Shown here piece by piece: positions 8,655 to 18,000 of a stretch of 64,000 nucleotides of DNA. The stretch comes from a bacterium. GTDB lineage: Bacteria > CAIWAD01. The notes beneath the pieces are model-generated. The model had not been told where the DNA came from. It made no database searches and saw nothing but the letters and a program-made list of their open reading frames with translations. Position numbers and translations under genes: made by a program. Positions within the stretch are counted from its first letter, which is position 1. Every line of letters starts with the position of its first letter. The stretch covers positions 11,973-75,972 of the forward strand of contig JAUXWS010000019.1 in the NCBI GenBank assembly GCA_030685015.1. The letters are read 5' to 3'.

Positions 8655-8811
8655 GTTGACGACGAGCTGCCCGGTATCCTCGCTCGGAGCAGCATGGCGG
8701 TGCCAGGCGCGCTGTGGATCAAAGAAAACGAGTCTGACAGCAACGGAATTGCCATTTTGGTGCAGGAGCCAAACACATCATGATCAGAATAACCAAATGG
8801 AGGAATCAACC

Positions 8812-9474
8812 ATGAAACGGTTCATGCTCATGGCTTTGGCCGTGATGATGGTGGCCGGCAGCATGTCCTGCACCATGACCCGCGCCCAGAAGGGCGCCAT
8901 TTTCGGTGGCGCAGGCGGGGCGGCGGTGGGCGGCATGATCGGCAAGCAGACGGGCAACACGGCCACCGGCGCCATCATCGGCGCGGCGGTGGGCGGGGCG
9001 GCGGGAGCCGTCATCGGCAACTACATGGACAAGCAGGCGGAAGAGCTGGCGGCGGAAATGGAGGGGGCTGACGTCGAGCGCGTGGGCGAAGGCATCCAGG
9101 TCACCCTCGCCTCGGGCATCCTCTTCGACGTGAACAAGTCGGATCTGCGGCCGGCCGCGCAGGAGAGCCTCCGCAGCTTCGCCGAGGTGCTGAACAGGTA
9201 CCCCGACACAAACATCCTCATCGCCGGACACACGGATTCAGACGGTTCCGAGAGCCACAACCAGCAGCTCTCCGAGCGCCGCGCCCAGGCTGTCTACCAC
9301 TACCTGGTCCGGAACGCGGTGGCCGCCACGCGCATCGGCACGGTGGGCTATGGCGAGAGCCAGCCCGTGGCCGACAACTCGACGGTGGCGGGGAAGCAGG
9401 CCAACCGCCGCGTGGAAGTGGCGATCATGGCCAATGAGGAGCTGAAGAAGAGCGCCGAGTCGCAATCCAACTAA
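8812..9474 (+). CDS. OmpA-family lipoprotein with glycine zipper
   Basis: A 220-residue envelope protein. A signal peptide ends in a likely lipobox with Cys20 (AGSMSC), so the mature protein is probably lipid-anchored. Residues about 30-70 are a glycine-zipper segment (GAIFGGAGGAAVGGMIG, GAIIGAAVGGAAGAVIG). Residues about 100-215 form an OmpA C-terminal peptidoglycan-binding domain with ILIAGHTDSDGSESHNQQLS, LSERRAQAV and KQANRRVEVAI. Similar YiaD/Pal-like proteins link outer membrane and peptidoglycan. The start has GGAGG eight bases upstream; the longer upstream frame is not needed. Confidence 0.9.
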   Translation: MKRFMLMALAVMMVAGSMSCTMTRAQKGAIFGGAGGAAVGGMIGKQTGNTATGAIIGAAVGGAAGAVIGNYMDKQAEELAAEMEGADVERVGEGIQVTLASGILFDVNKSDLRPAAQESLRSFAEVLNRYPDTNILIAGHTDSDGSESHNQQLSERRAQAVYHYLVRNAVAATRIGTVGYGESQPVADNSTVAGKQANRRVEVAIMANEELKKSAESQSN

Positions 9475-9499
9475 GTGGCCACGGCACAGACCATGACGG

Positions 9500-9530
9500 A
9501 ACGGGTCCCCACCAGGACCCGTTTCCTTTT
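9500..9530 (+). terminator. Rho-independent terminator after the OmpA-family gene
   Basis: Perfect 9-bp stem AACGGGTCC / GGACCCGTT (9500-9508 with 9515-9523), six-base loop, then TCCTTTT. It lies between the convergent stops of the lipoprotein and nadB. The T-run is only on the plus side. Confidence 0.88.
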
Positions 9531-11209
9531 CATGGCTGTCCATCCGCATCCGGCAGCCACAGACGCGCCTGCCGCTCGCCATCGCGCTCCAGCCAGGTGT
9601 CGTGCCGCCAGCGGGCGTCGTCGCGGCGGGGGTGGTCCAGGCGGGCGTGGAGGCCGCGCGACTCCTCCCGGAAGAGGGCACATTCGACGGAGAGGCGGGC
9701 GGCGGCGGCCATGTTGCGCAATTCGACCAGTCCGGGGCGCAGGCTGGTGCGGCGGTAGTAATCCTCGATCTGCCCGCCGATCAGCGCCAGCCGGCTGCGG
9801 GCGCGCTCCAGGCGTGACCGCGAGCGGACGATTCCCACGTAATCCCACATCAGGCCGCGGATCTCCTCGCGATCGTGCTCCACCACCACCCACTCCTCGG
9901 GGTCGTAGGTGCCGGACTTGTCCCAGGGCGCGATGCGCGCCGCAGGCGGCTCCGGCAGCGGATCGAGCGCCACGGCGGCGGCGGCCCGGCGGGCGTAGAC
10001 GACAGCCTCGAGCAGGCTGTTGGAGGCGAGGCGGTTGGCGCCGTGGACACCCGTGCAGGCCGCCTCGCCCACCGCGTAGAGGCCGGGCAGACTGGTGCGG
10101 CCGTCCAGGTCCGTCCACACGCCGCCGCACTGGTAGTGGGCGGCGGGCACCACGGGGATGGGCTCCCGCGTGATGTCCAGCCCCAGTTCCAGACAGTGGC
10201 GGTGGATGGTGGGGAACTGCTCGCGCAGCTCGGCGGCGGGCAGATGCGTGGCGTCAAGCAGGACGTGGTCCACCCCCTCCGCCTTCATGTGCTGATCGAT
10301 GCCGCGCGCCACGACATCCCGCGGCGCCAGCTCCCGCATGGGATGGACCCCCTCGAGGATGCGGCGGCCGCGGGCGTCCACCAGCACCGCTCCATGGCCG
10401 CGCAGGGCCTCGGAGATGAGCCAGTTGCGGGCCTCGGGCAGGGCCAGGCTGGTGGGATGGAACTGGAAGAACTCCAGGTTGGCCAACCGCGCGCCGGCCC
10501 GCCAGGCCAGCGCCGTGCCGTCCCCGGTGGCCACTTCCGGATTGGTCGTGTGGCGGTAGATCTGGCCGCTGCCGCCCGAGGCCAGCACCGTGGCGCGGGC
10601 CAGCACCCGGTGGATGGGGAAGGTCTCGCCGGGATCGGTGACGGGCATGACATAGGCGCCGTGGCAGGGTCCGCCGTCGGCGCGACCTTCGTCCTGGAAG
10701 TGGTGGCGCGTGATGAGATCCACCACCATCCAGTGCGGCAGGAGGGTGATGCGCGGATGGCGGCGCGCCGCCTCGAGCAGCGCGCGCTCGATCTCGGCGC
10801 CCGTCAGGTCGCGGGCGTGGACGATGCGGTGGTGGGCGTGGCCGCCCTCGCGGCCCAGATGCAGCCGGCCCTGATCATCCTGGGTGAAGCGCGTGCCCTG
10901 CTCCACCAGCCAGCGGATGCTGGCCGGACCCTCGCGCACGATCTGCCGCACGGCGGCCTCGTGGCAGAGGCCGTCGCCGGCGGCCAGGGTGTCCTGCTCG
11001 TGCTGGGCGAAGGAATCCTCCCCGCCCAACGCACTGGCGATGCCACCCTGGGCGCGGTTGGTGGAGGTGTCGAGCAGGTCGGATTTGGTGAGAAGCAGCA
11101 CGGCGCCATGCTCCGCCGCGCAGAGGGCGAAGCTGAGCCCGGCGATGCCGCTGCCCACGACCAGGAAATCCGTCGCCGGGGGCGGAGTGGTGGCGTCCAG
11201 TTCAGTCAT
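9530..11209 (-). CDS. nadB: L-aspartate oxidase
   Basis: A 559-residue flavoprotein of the succinate dehydrogenase/fumarate reductase family that oxidises aspartate to iminoaspartate, the first step of de novo NAD synthesis. The FAD motif VVGSGIAGLS begins near residue 17. Other family marks are STNRAQGGIAS, SGGSGQIYRHTTNPEVATGDG, LEFFQFHPT, the HYQCGGVWTDLDGRTSLPG region and GVHGANRLASNSLLEA near residue 370. The last two and the length favour NadB over SdhA/FrdA. The ATG at 11209 overlaps the end of lpxK by eight bases. nadA and nadC are not in the window. Confidence 0.92.
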   Translation of the reverse strand: MTELDATTPPPATDFLVVGSGIAGLSFALCAAEHGAVLLLTKSDLLDTSTNRAQGGIASALGGEDSFAQHEQDTLAAGDGLCHEAAVRQIVREGPASIRWLVEQGTRFTQDDQGRLHLGREGGHAHHRIVHARDLTGAEIERALLEAARRHPRITLLPHWMVVDLITRHHFQDEGRADGGPCHGAYVMPVTDPGETFPIHRVLARATVLASGGSGQIYRHTTNPEVATGDGTALAWRAGARLANLEFFQFHPTSLALPEARNWLISEALRGHGAVLVDARGRRILEGVHPMRELAPRDVVARGIDQHMKAEGVDHVLLDATHLPAAELREQFPTIHRHCLELGLDITREPIPVVPAAHYQCGGVWTDLDGRTSLPGLYAVGEAACTGVHGANRLASNSLLEAVVYARRAAAAVALDPLPEPPAARIAPWDKSGTYDPEEWVVVEHDREEIRGLMWDYVGIVRSRSRLERARSRLALIGGQIEDYYRRTSLRPGLVELRNMAAAARLSVECALFREESRGLHARLDHPRRDDARWRHDTWLERDGERQARLWLPDADGQP

Positions 11210-12257
11210 GGCGGGCAAGATAGTCGTGCCCGGCACGAATGCGCAGGTCCAGGTCGGCGGCAAGGACGGGCAGGCCATGCCCGGCGGGCAGGCGCACGGC
11301 GTCCTTCCAGGTGGTGACCAGATGGCGCAGGTGATGATCGGCCACGGCGCGCCGCAGCCCGGCGAGGTCCCCTTCCGACCAGCGGTGGTGGTCGCCCAGG
11401 CAGCGGCTCCAGGCCGGCGGCCCCAGCAGGCGCACCGTCTGGGCCAGGAAGCGTTCCGGGGCCGCGATGCCGCAGAAAATGCCATGGCGTCCCACGCCGC
11501 CCGCCGGCACCACGACGCCGCTCTCAGGATGGCTGAGGCGGCCCGGGGAGGATTCCATCACGAAGAGCGGGGGCAGGGGCCGGCCGGCGCGGCGGAAGAG
11601 TTCCGCGAACCAGGCGAGGCGCTCCTCGACCAGCGGCCGGGAGGGTCGTCCGAGCAGCAGCAGATGGGCGTCCAGAGCGGCGGCGGGGGATTCGCGCAGG
11701 CGGCCGAAGGGCAGCACGGCCTCGCGGGCGGGATCCACCGCGCAGTCCCAGAGCAACAGGTCGCGATCCCGCCGCAAGGCCAGGTGCTGGAATCCGTCGT
11801 CGAGCAGAAGGCAGCCCGCGCCCAGCTCCCGCAGGCGGCGCGCCCCGGCCCGGCGATCCTCGCAGACGGCCACCCAGGCGGTCGGCACCTGGCGGGCCAG
11901 CATGAGGGGCTCGTCTCCCGCCTCGTCCACATCCATCCCCGGCAGCGGACCTTCCCCCTGGCTGACCAGCCGCCAACCGCGGCTGCGCCGTCCGTAGCCG
12001 CGGGAGAGGATGGCGACGGGCGGCGGCAGCTCCGGCAGGTGCGCCGCCAGCTCGTGGGGGGCGCCCTGCAGAATGGACCGGGCCAGGTGGCGGATGAGCG
12101 GACTCTTGCCCGTGCCCCCCAGGCTGATGTTTCCCACCGACACCACGGGCAGGCCCGCCTCGGCGGCGGGCAACAGGCCCTGATGGTAAAGGCGCCGCCG
12201 CAGGGCCATGAGACCGCCCCAGGGCGCGGAGAGCAGGCGTGTCACCGGCTTAGGCAT
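11202..12257 (-). CDS. lpxK: Tetraacyldisaccharide 4'-kinase
   Basis: A 351-residue membrane-associated kinase that phosphorylates the 4' position of the lipid A disaccharide. The P-loop VSVGNISLGGTGKSP covers residues about 40-53. Further family segments are ILSRGYGRRSRGW, DEAGDEPLMLARQ, LDDGFQHLALRRD and GIAAPERF. Start ATG overlaps the DUF374 gene by eight bases. It lies downstream of lpxB and a DUF374 acyltransferase, forming a lipid A block. Confidence 0.92.
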   Translation of the reverse strand: MPKPVTRLLSAPWGGLMALRRRLYHQGLLPAAEAGLPVVSVGNISLGGTGKSPLIRHLARSILQGAPHELAAHLPELPPPVAILSRGYGRRSRGWRLVSQGEGPLPGMDVDEAGDEPLMLARQVPTAWVAVCEDRRAGARRLRELGAGCLLLDDGFQHLALRRDRDLLLWDCAVDPAREAVLPFGRLRESPAAALDAHLLLLGRPSRPLVEERLAWFAELFRRAGRPLPPLFVMESSPGRLSHPESGVVVPAGGVGRHGIFCGIAAPERFLAQTVRLLGPPAWSRCLGDHHRWSEGDLAGLRRAVADHHLRHLVTTWKDAVRLPAGHGLPVLAADLDLRIRAGHDYLARHD

Positions 12258-12939
12258 CGCCGCCCCACTTCTGGCCGGGTGCGTCGTACCAGGCATCGGC
12301 GCGCCGCTCCAACTCCACCAGGGCCCGTTCCAGGCTTTCGCACTGGGCGCGCAGATCCCCCTCGGGCGGGCATTCAACGGGCTCGCCATAGAGGACCACG
12401 GCCCGGCTGAAGGGCCGCCACAGCTGGAAGCGATCCCAGGATCGGAAGCGGATGGGCCGGCGGGCGCCCCAGCTCATGGGCAGGACCAGGGCGCGGCTCT
12501 CGCGGGCGATCTGCACCACGCCCGCCTTGAGGCGGTGGCGCGGTCCCTTGGGGCCGTCCGGCATGATGGCGCCCACCGTGCCGGGCACCGAGAGCACGGC
12601 CACCAGCTCGCGCAGCGCCTCGCGGCCGCCGCGGCTGCTGGAGCCGCGCACGGTGCGATAACCCAGTTTCTCGACGGTGCGGGCGATCATCTCCCCGTCG
12701 CGGGAGAGGGAGACCATGGGCACAATCCCCTCGCCGCAGTGCTCCATGATGGGGAGCAGGATGCGTCCGTGCCAGAGGGCGATGAGCACGCTGCGCCCCG
12801 CCGCGCGGGCCGTCTCGAGGCCCTCGCGCCCCACCGGCTCCACGCGCACCAGGGCATGGAGGAGCTTGAGCAGCAACCAGCCCAGCTCCACCACCAGCCA
12901 GGCCACGGCCCGGCGCTTCAGGCTGCGCCAGCTCAGCAC
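12250..12939 (-). CDS. DUF374 lysophospholipid-acyltransferase-family protein
   Basis: A 229-residue LPLAT-superfamily protein of the DUF374 type. Visible marks are ALWHGRILLPIM near residue 53, REALRELVAVL, and IMPDGPKGPRHRLKAG near residue 125, typical of this family, which replaces the usual HX4D pattern with a WH motif. One N-terminal hydrophobic segment (AWLVVELGWLLLKLLHAL) suggests membrane attachment. GTG start with GGAGGAGCCGC upstream; it overlaps lpxB by seven bases and lpxK by eight. The position between lpxB and lpxK suggests a lipid A acylation step, but the exact acyl acceptor is unknown. Confidence 0.82.
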   Translation of the reverse strand: MLSWRSLKRRAVAWLVVELGWLLLKLLHALVRVEPVGREGLETARAAGRSVLIALWHGRILLPIMEHCGEGIVPMVSLSRDGEMIARTVEKLGYRTVRGSSSRGGREALRELVAVLSVPGTVGAIMPDGPKGPRHRLKAGVVQIARESRALVLPMSWGARRPIRFRSWDRFQLWRPFSRAVVLYGEPVECPPEGDLRAQCESLERALVELERRADAWYDAPGQKWGGDA

Positions 12940-14093
12940 GCGGCTCCTCCCGCCCGCAGTTCCTCCCGGAGCAGATCCGCCACCCGCTGCGAGGCGCCGG
13001 GACCACCCAAGGTCCGTTCGACGGAGGCCGCCAGCGCGGCGCCCTCCTCGCGCAGGGCGCCACCGCGCAGGCGCTGCAGCACCCAGTCCGCCATGAGGAC
13101 GCCGCGCGCTTCCTCGTTGAGCAGCTCGGGCACCAGCTCCCGGCCGGCGGCCAGGTTGACCGGCGAGGCCCAGCGCGCCTTGACCAGCCGGCGGGCCAGC
13201 CAGGCGGCCGGCCCGTCCAGCTTGTAGTAGACGAGATGGGGCAGTCCCAGGGCGGCGGCCTCCAGACTGGCCGTGCCGCTGGCCACCAGGCCCAGGTCGG
13301 CGGCGCGCAGCACCTCGTGGAAGCGTCCCGCCACCACTTTGACGCGGCCTGGCAGTCCGGCCGCCCGCGCCAGCTCCCGCGCCTCGGCGCGATCGGGCAC
13401 CTGCAGCAGCGGCAGGAGGGGCTGGTCGGCCAGCATCGCCACCGCGTCGCGCAGCAGCGGCAGATGGTGGCGCAGCTCCCCGCCGCGGCTGCCGGGCAGG
13501 AGGGCGAGGACCAGCTCGTCGGGATCCAGGCCCAGGGCCGCCCGTGCCGCGATGCGGCCGGAGGCGCCGGCGACGAGGTCCAGCACGGGATGCCCGACGA
13601 AGACAGGCTGGCCCCCCACCCGGCGGTAGTCCTCCTCCTCGAAGGGAAAAATGAGGGCCTGGCGGTCGGTCAGGCGAGCCACCCGGGACAATCTCCCCGC
13701 TTTCCAGGCCCAGTACTTGGGACTGATGTAATAGACCTGCCGCGGCACGTGGCGGCGGGCGGCGCGGGCGAGGGGAAGGTTGAAGCCAGGGGCGTCCACC
13801 AGCAGCAGGACATGGGGCCGCCGGGCGCGCAGCTCCCGCAGGACACGGCGCCAGGTCAGCCAGATGGCGGGCAGGCGGCGGACCACGTCCAGCAGGCCCA
13901 TCACGGCCAGCCGCTCAAGGGGCGCCACGATCCGCATGCCCGCCGCCGCCAGGGCCGGCCCGCCCACGCCGAAGCATTCGAGGCGGGGCAGGCTCTCGCG
14001 CAATCGCGCCAGGGCCAGGGCGGCGATCTGGTCGCCGCTTGACTCCCCGGCCACCACCATCAGGCGGGGCGGCGTGGGGTCGATCTCCTTCAT
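12933..14093 (-). CDS. lpxB: Lipid-A-disaccharide synthase
   Basis: A 386-residue glycosyltransferase (GT19) that joins UDP-diacylglucosamine and lipid X. Signatures are MVVAGESSGDQ at the N-terminus, FGVGGPALAAAGM, LLLVDAPGFNLPLA, YYISPKYWAWK, VFVGHPVLD, LLPGSRGGELRHHLPLL and LVASGTASLEAAALG near the C-terminus. The ATG at 14093 overlaps the nusB stop by ATGA; the longer frame upstream lies inside nusB. Confidence 0.94.
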   Translation of the reverse strand: MKEIDPTPPRLMVVAGESSGDQIAALALARLRESLPRLECFGVGGPALAAAGMRIVAPLERLAVMGLLDVVRRLPAIWLTWRRVLRELRARRPHVLLLVDAPGFNLPLARAARRHVPRQVYYISPKYWAWKAGRLSRVARLTDRQALIFPFEEEDYRRVGGQPVFVGHPVLDLVAGASGRIAARAALGLDPDELVLALLPGSRGGELRHHLPLLRDAVAMLADQPLLPLLQVPDRAEARELARAAGLPGRVKVVAGRFHEVLRAADLGLVASGTASLEAAALGLPHLVYYKLDGPAAWLARRLVKARWASPVNLAAGRELVPELLNEEARGVLMADWVLQRLRGGALREEGAALAASVERTLGGPGASQRVADLLREELRAGGAAC

Positions 14094-14578
14094 GACTCGT
14101 CGGCGTACTGGAGGCGCAGCTCGGCGATGTCTCCCTTGACGGAGTCGAGGATGCCGTTGACGAACTTGCCACTGTTCTCCGTGGAGTACTTCTTGGCGAT
14201 CTCGATCGCCTCGTTGATGGAGACCTTCTCGGGGATGTCGGGGAAGTGCAGCATCTCGGCGATGCCGATGCGCAGGATGATGCGGTCCAGGCGGGCGATG
14301 CGGTCCAGGTCCCATTTGTGGGCCCGCGCCGTGATGATGGCGTCGATCACTTCCGTGTCGCGGATCGTCTTCAGCACCAGATCGTGCAGGAAGACGGCGT
14401 AGATGGAATCCCGGTCCAGCTCGTTGGCGGGCAGGGCGTCCCCCACCTCCAGGTCCAGCTCGAGCTTGCGTTGCAGGATGCGCACGCGGTCCAGCACTTC
14501 GCTCAGCGGCAGGCCACTGGACTGTTGGGCGTACAGGATGAGCACCGCCGTCTCTCGAGCCGCGCGCCGGGATATCAC
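14090..14578 (-). CDS. nusB: Transcription antitermination factor NusB
   Basis: A 162-residue all-helical protein that binds boxA RNA with NusE (S10) in rRNA antitermination. N-terminal SRRAARETAVLILYAQQSSG and C-terminal VSINEAIEIAKKYSTENSGKF plus VNGILDSV are diagnostic. GTG start with GGAGG six bases upstream. Gene order nusB-lpxB is joined by an ATGA overlap. Confidence 0.93.
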   Translation of the reverse strand: MISRRAARETAVLILYAQQSSGLPLSEVLDRVRILQRKLELDLEVGDALPANELDRDSIYAVFLHDLVLKTIRDTEVIDAIITARAHKWDLDRIARLDRIILRIGIAEMLHFPDIPEKVSINEAIEIAKKYSTENSGKFVNGILDSVKGDIAELRLQYADES

Positions 14579-14684
14579 AGAGCACCTCCGCGGATCAGCT
14601 GTCCAATGATGGGCCTGAACTTATCACATCCGCGCGGCAGGCGCTGTCATCCATGGCAAAGGGTGTTCAACAGCGGTGGCCTGC

Positions 14685-15827
14685 TCAGGCAGTCGCCGCC
14701 GATTCGCCGATCCATCGCTCCGCGATCTGCTCGCGCAGGCCCTCCACCCCGCCGCCCACCATCTCCATGCCGCGGGCGTCCCGCATGAAGCGCTCGGCGT
14801 GGTACTCGCGGGAATAGCCATAGCCGCCATGGATCTGCACCACCTCGCGACCGCAGAAGGAAGCGCCCTCCGCCCCCGCCAGGCGCGCCAGGTCGGCCAA
14901 GCGGGCAAACTCGGTGGGCTGTCCGGCGTCGGCCGCGATGGCGGCGCGCAGGGCCAGGCCGCGGGTAGCCTCCATCTTCCACTGCATGTCGGCCAGTTTG
15001 AAGCGGATGGCCTCAAAGGAGTCGATGCGGCGCCCGAACTGCTCGCGCTGGGCGGCGTACTGCTGCGCCAGGTCCGCCGCGCCCTCCATGATGCCCAGGG
15101 CCACGCTGGCCCAGCCCAGGCTGGCCGTGGCGCGCACGAGCATGAGCCCCTTGCCGCTGATGCGCGTGTCCAGGCGATGGTCCTCGTCCACCTCCACATC
15201 GGTGAAGCTGACACGGCCGATGCCGGCGCCGCGCAGGCCCAGGCTGAGCGGCTCCCGCTCCTGGGTCACGCCCGGCATGTGGGCGGGCATGCCCAGAACG
15301 ATGCGGCGCCCCGCCAGCGTGGCGCTCACCAGCAGCAGGTCGCCGATGGCGCCCGCCGTCACCATGCGTTTGGCGCCGTTCAGGCGCAGGCCGCGGGGCG
15401 TCTCCTCCGCCTTGAGCGGCTGGCGGATGTCGTCCATGCGCGTCCAGGCGGCGAGGGCCTGGCCGGCGGCCAGGCGGGGCAGCCAGGCCTGCCGCAGGCG
15501 CGGTTCGGCGTGGCGCATCCAGCCCACGCCCAGGGCGTTGTGGTTGGAGATGAGCTGGCCCATGGAGGGATCCACCCGGGACAACTCCTCCACCGCCAGG
15601 TGGAAGCTGAGGTGGTCCAGACCCATCCCGCCCTCGTCCTCGGGCAGCAGCATGCCGGCGAAGCCCAGCTCGAAAAGGCCGGCCCGCTCGCGGCCGAGGT
15701 CGGGCCAGGGTCCTCCCGCGGCGATCGTCTCCTCGCGCTCACGGATGCCCGGCAGCAGTCGTTCATTGGCATAGCGCCGCGCCATCTCGCGCACGGCCTG
15801 CTGATCGTCACTCAAGAGGAAATCCAT
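14685..15827 (-). CDS. Acyl-CoA dehydrogenase-family protein lacking the catalytic glutamate
   Basis: A 380-residue protein with the full acyl-CoA dehydrogenase length and fold: N-terminal helical domain, middle beta domain, and C-terminal helices with YAAQREQFGRRI (FAD-contacting Arg and FG) and QIHGGYGYSREYHAERFMRD. Two signature elements are altered. The TEPxxGSD segment is replaced by AAWTRMDDIRQ near residue 128. The IYEGT motif that normally holds the catalytic Glu reads EMVGGGVEG at residues 345-353, with Gly at the Glu position. The alternative helix-G Glu of long-chain/isovaleryl enzymes is also absent (LMLVRATASLG). It sits with thiolase and hydroxyacyl-CoA dehydrogenase, so a role in a CoA pathway is likely, but desaturase activity is doubtful. 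Start chosen by GAGG upstream. Confidence 0.82.
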   Translation of the reverse strand: MDFLLSDDQQAVREMARRYANERLLPGIREREETIAAGGPWPDLGRERAGLFELGFAGMLLPEDEGGMGLDHLSFHLAVEELSRVDPSMGQLISNHNALGVGWMRHAEPRLRQAWLPRLAAGQALAAWTRMDDIRQPLKAEETPRGLRLNGAKRMVTAGAIGDLLLVSATLAGRRIVLGMPAHMPGVTQEREPLSLGLRGAGIGRVSFTDVEVDEDHRLDTRISGKGLMLVRATASLGWASVALGIMEGAADLAQQYAAQREQFGRRIDSFEAIRFKLADMQWKMEATRGLALRAAIAADAGQPTEFARLADLARLAGAEGASFCGREVVQIHGGYGYSREYHAERFMRDARGMEMVGGGVEGLREQIAERWIGESAATA

Positions 15828-15936
15828 GTCAACCTCGTTGCTTCCCGATCCCACCCACGATCACCGCTGTCATCGAGTCACCACCTCGCGGCGCGTTCAT
15901 CGTCGCCCCATGCCGCTGCGGACCGGCCAGCACGGA

Positions 15937-16785
15937 TCAGTATTCGTAGAAGCCGCGCCCCGTCTTGCGCCCCAGATGGCCGGCCGCCACCATTTTGCGC
16001 AGGAGCGGGCAGGGCCGGTACTTGGGATCGCCCAGGCCCTCGTGCAGCACCTCGAGGATGGCCAGGCAGACGTCCAGGCCGATGAAGTCGGCCAGGGTGA
16101 GCGGACCCATGGGGTGGGCCATTCCCAGCTTCATGATGCCGTCGATCGCCTCCCGCGTGGCGACGCCCTCCATCAGGGCCTGGACCGCCTCGTTGATCAT
16201 GGGCATGAGAATGCGGTTGGCGACGAAGCCAGGGTAGTCCTCGCTGGCCAGGGGCGTCTTGCCCAGCTTGCCGCAGACACCCAGCACCAGGTCCAGGGTG
16301 GCCGCGCTCGTGTCGTGGCCGCGGATCACCTCCACCAGCTGCATGACGGGCACGGGATTCATGAAGTGCATGCCGATCACCTGCTGGGGGCGACCGGTGG
16401 CGGAGGCGATGGCGGTGATGGAGATGCTGCTCGTGTTGCTGGCCAGCACCGCCTCCGGCGCGCAGATCGCCGCCAGTTTGCGGAAAAGCTCCAGCTTGAC
16501 GGCCTTGTTCTCTGTGGCCGCCTCCACCACGAGGAAGGCCTCGGCGGCGGCGTTCAGGTCGGTGCCGGGCTGGATGCGGGCCAGGGCGGCATCGGCCTCG
16601 GCCTGGCTGATCTTCTCCTTCTTCACCTCGCGGCCCAGGTTGCCGCCAATGGTGGCCAGGGCCTTCTTCACCAGCTCCTCGCCCAAATCCACCAGGCGCA
16701 CTTGATAGCCGCTCTTGGCGCAGACGTGGGCGATGCCGTTGCCCATGGTGCCCGCGCCGATCACCGCGATGCAATCCTGCTTCAT
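15937..16785 (-). CDS. hbd: 3-hydroxybutyryl-CoA dehydrogenase
   Basis: A 282-residue NAD(P)-dependent 3-hydroxyacyl-CoA dehydrogenase. The Rossmann motif [16 protein letters not shown] is at the N-terminus; [28 protein letters not shown] (catalytic His) and the C-terminal [16 protein letters not shown] and [11 protein letters not shown] complete the family pattern. The single-domain length matches the butanoate-pathway enzyme rather than fused FadB. GGGAGG lies seven bases before the ATG. Only one base separates it from the thiolase stop. No crotonase gene is in the window. Confidence 0.93.
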   Translation of the reverse strand: MKQDCIAVIGAGTMGNGIAHVCAKSGYQVRLVDLGEELVKKALATIGGNLGREVKKEKISQAEADAALARIQPGTDLNAAAEAFLVVEAATENKAVKLELFRKLAAICAPEAVLASNTSSISITAIASATGRPQQVIGMHFMNPVPVMQLVEVIRGHDTSAATLDLVLGVCGKLGKTPLASEDYPGFVANRILMPMINEAVQALMEGVATREAIDGIMKLGMAHPMGPLTLADFIGLDVCLAILEVLHEGLGDPKYRPCPLLRKMVAAGHLGRKTGRGFYEY

Positions 16786-16786
16786 C

Positions 16787-17968
16787 TCAAACCTCCCGTT
16801 CCACGATGAGGGCCACCGCCTCGCCGCCGCCGATGCAGAGGCTGGCCAGTCCGCGCCGCTTGCCCAGATCCTCCAGCTCGTGCAGCAGGGTCACCAGCAC
16901 GCGCGCCCCGCTGGCGCCGATGGGATGCCCCAAGCTGACCGCCCCGCCGCGCGGGTTGACCTTGGCCGGGTCGACCTTGAGCAGGCGCTCGTTGGCCAGG
17001 CTGACCACGCTGAAGGCCTCGTTGATCTCGAAGAGGTCGATCTCATCCAACCTGAGGCCCGCCTTGGCCAGAGCCTTGTTGATGCTGGCCGCCGGGGCGG
17101 TGGTGAACCACTCCGGCTTCTGGGCGACGCCGGCGGCGGCGACGACGCGCGCCATGGGTTTCAGGCCCAGCTCCCGGGCCTTGTCGGCGCTCATGAGAAG
17201 AAGGGCCGCGGCCCCGTCGTTGATGCTGCTGGCGTTGCCCGCCGTCACCGTGCCCGCCTTGTCGAAGGCCGGATTCAGCGAGGCCAGCTTGTCGGGCCGC
17301 CCCTTGCCCGGTTCCTCGTCGGTGTCCACCAGCACGGGGTCGCCCTTGCGCTGCGGCACCGGCACGGGCACGATCTCCCGCTGGAAGGCGCCCGCCGCGA
17401 TGGCCGCCGTGCTGCGGCGGTAGCTCTCGGCGGCGAAGGCGTCCTGGTCGGCGCGGCTGATCGCCATGTCCCTGGCGCAGATCTCCGCCGCGTTGCCCAT
17501 GTGGAAGTTGTTGTAGACGTCCCACAGGCCGTCGTGGATCATGCCGTCCACCACCCGTCCGTGGCCCAGGCGCAGGCCGTTGCGCGCCTCGGGCAGATAG
17601 TGGGGCACTTGGCTCATGTTCTCCATGCCGCCCGCCACCACCACCTCGGCGTCCCCGCAGGCGATGGCCTGGGCCGCCAACATCACCGCCTTGAGGCCGC
17701 TGCCGCAGACCTTGTTGACGGTGGTGCAGGCCACCTGCTCGGGCAGCCCGGCGAACAGGGCTGCCTGGCGGGCGGGCGCCTGTCCGGTGCCGGCGGGCAG
17801 CACGTTGCCCATGATCACCTCGTCCACCAGTTCCGGCTGGACGCCGGCGCGGCGCAACACCTCGGCCACGACGACAGCTCCCAGCCGCGGGGCCGCGACC
17901 GAGGCGAGGGCTCCGTTGAAGGAGCCGATTGGTGTGCGGGCCGCGGCCACGATGACGACTTGCTTCAC
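16787..17968 (-). CDS. Acetyl-CoA C-acetyltransferase (thiolase)
   Basis: A 393-residue biosynthetic-type thiolase. Active-site residues are visible: Cys88 in [11 protein letters not shown], His in [11 protein letters not shown] and Cys in [20 protein letters not shown] is also typical. Length matches the 390-395 residues usual for acetyl-CoA acetyltransferases. GTG at 17968 has GGGAGGG immediately upstream and starts at the first conserved strand ([12 protein letters not shown]); an ATG at 17980 has a poorly spaced site. With hbd it would make 3-hydroxybutyryl-CoA from two acetyl-CoA, or run in reverse in fatty-acid breakdown. Confidence 0.93.
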   Translation of the reverse strand: MKQVVIVAAARTPIGSFNGALASVAAPRLGAVVVAEVLRRAGVQPELVDEVIMGNVLPAGTGQAPARQAALFAGLPEQVACTTVNKVCGSGLKAVMLAAQAIACGDAEVVVAGGMENMSQVPHYLPEARNGLRLGHGRVVDGMIHDGLWDVYNNFHMGNAAEICARDMAISRADQDAFAAESYRRSTAAIAAGAFQREIVPVPVPQRKGDPVLVDTDEEPGKGRPDKLASLNPAFDKAGTVTAGNASSINDGAAALLLMSADKARELGLKPMARVVAAAGVAQKPEWFTTAPAASINKALAKAGLRLDEIDLFEINEAFSVVSLANERLLKVDPAKVNPRGGAVSLGHPIGASGARVLVTLLHELEDLGKRRGLASLCIGGGEAVALIVEREV

Positions 17969-18000
17969 GATCCCTCCCATCCCTTGGTGCATGTTTTCAT

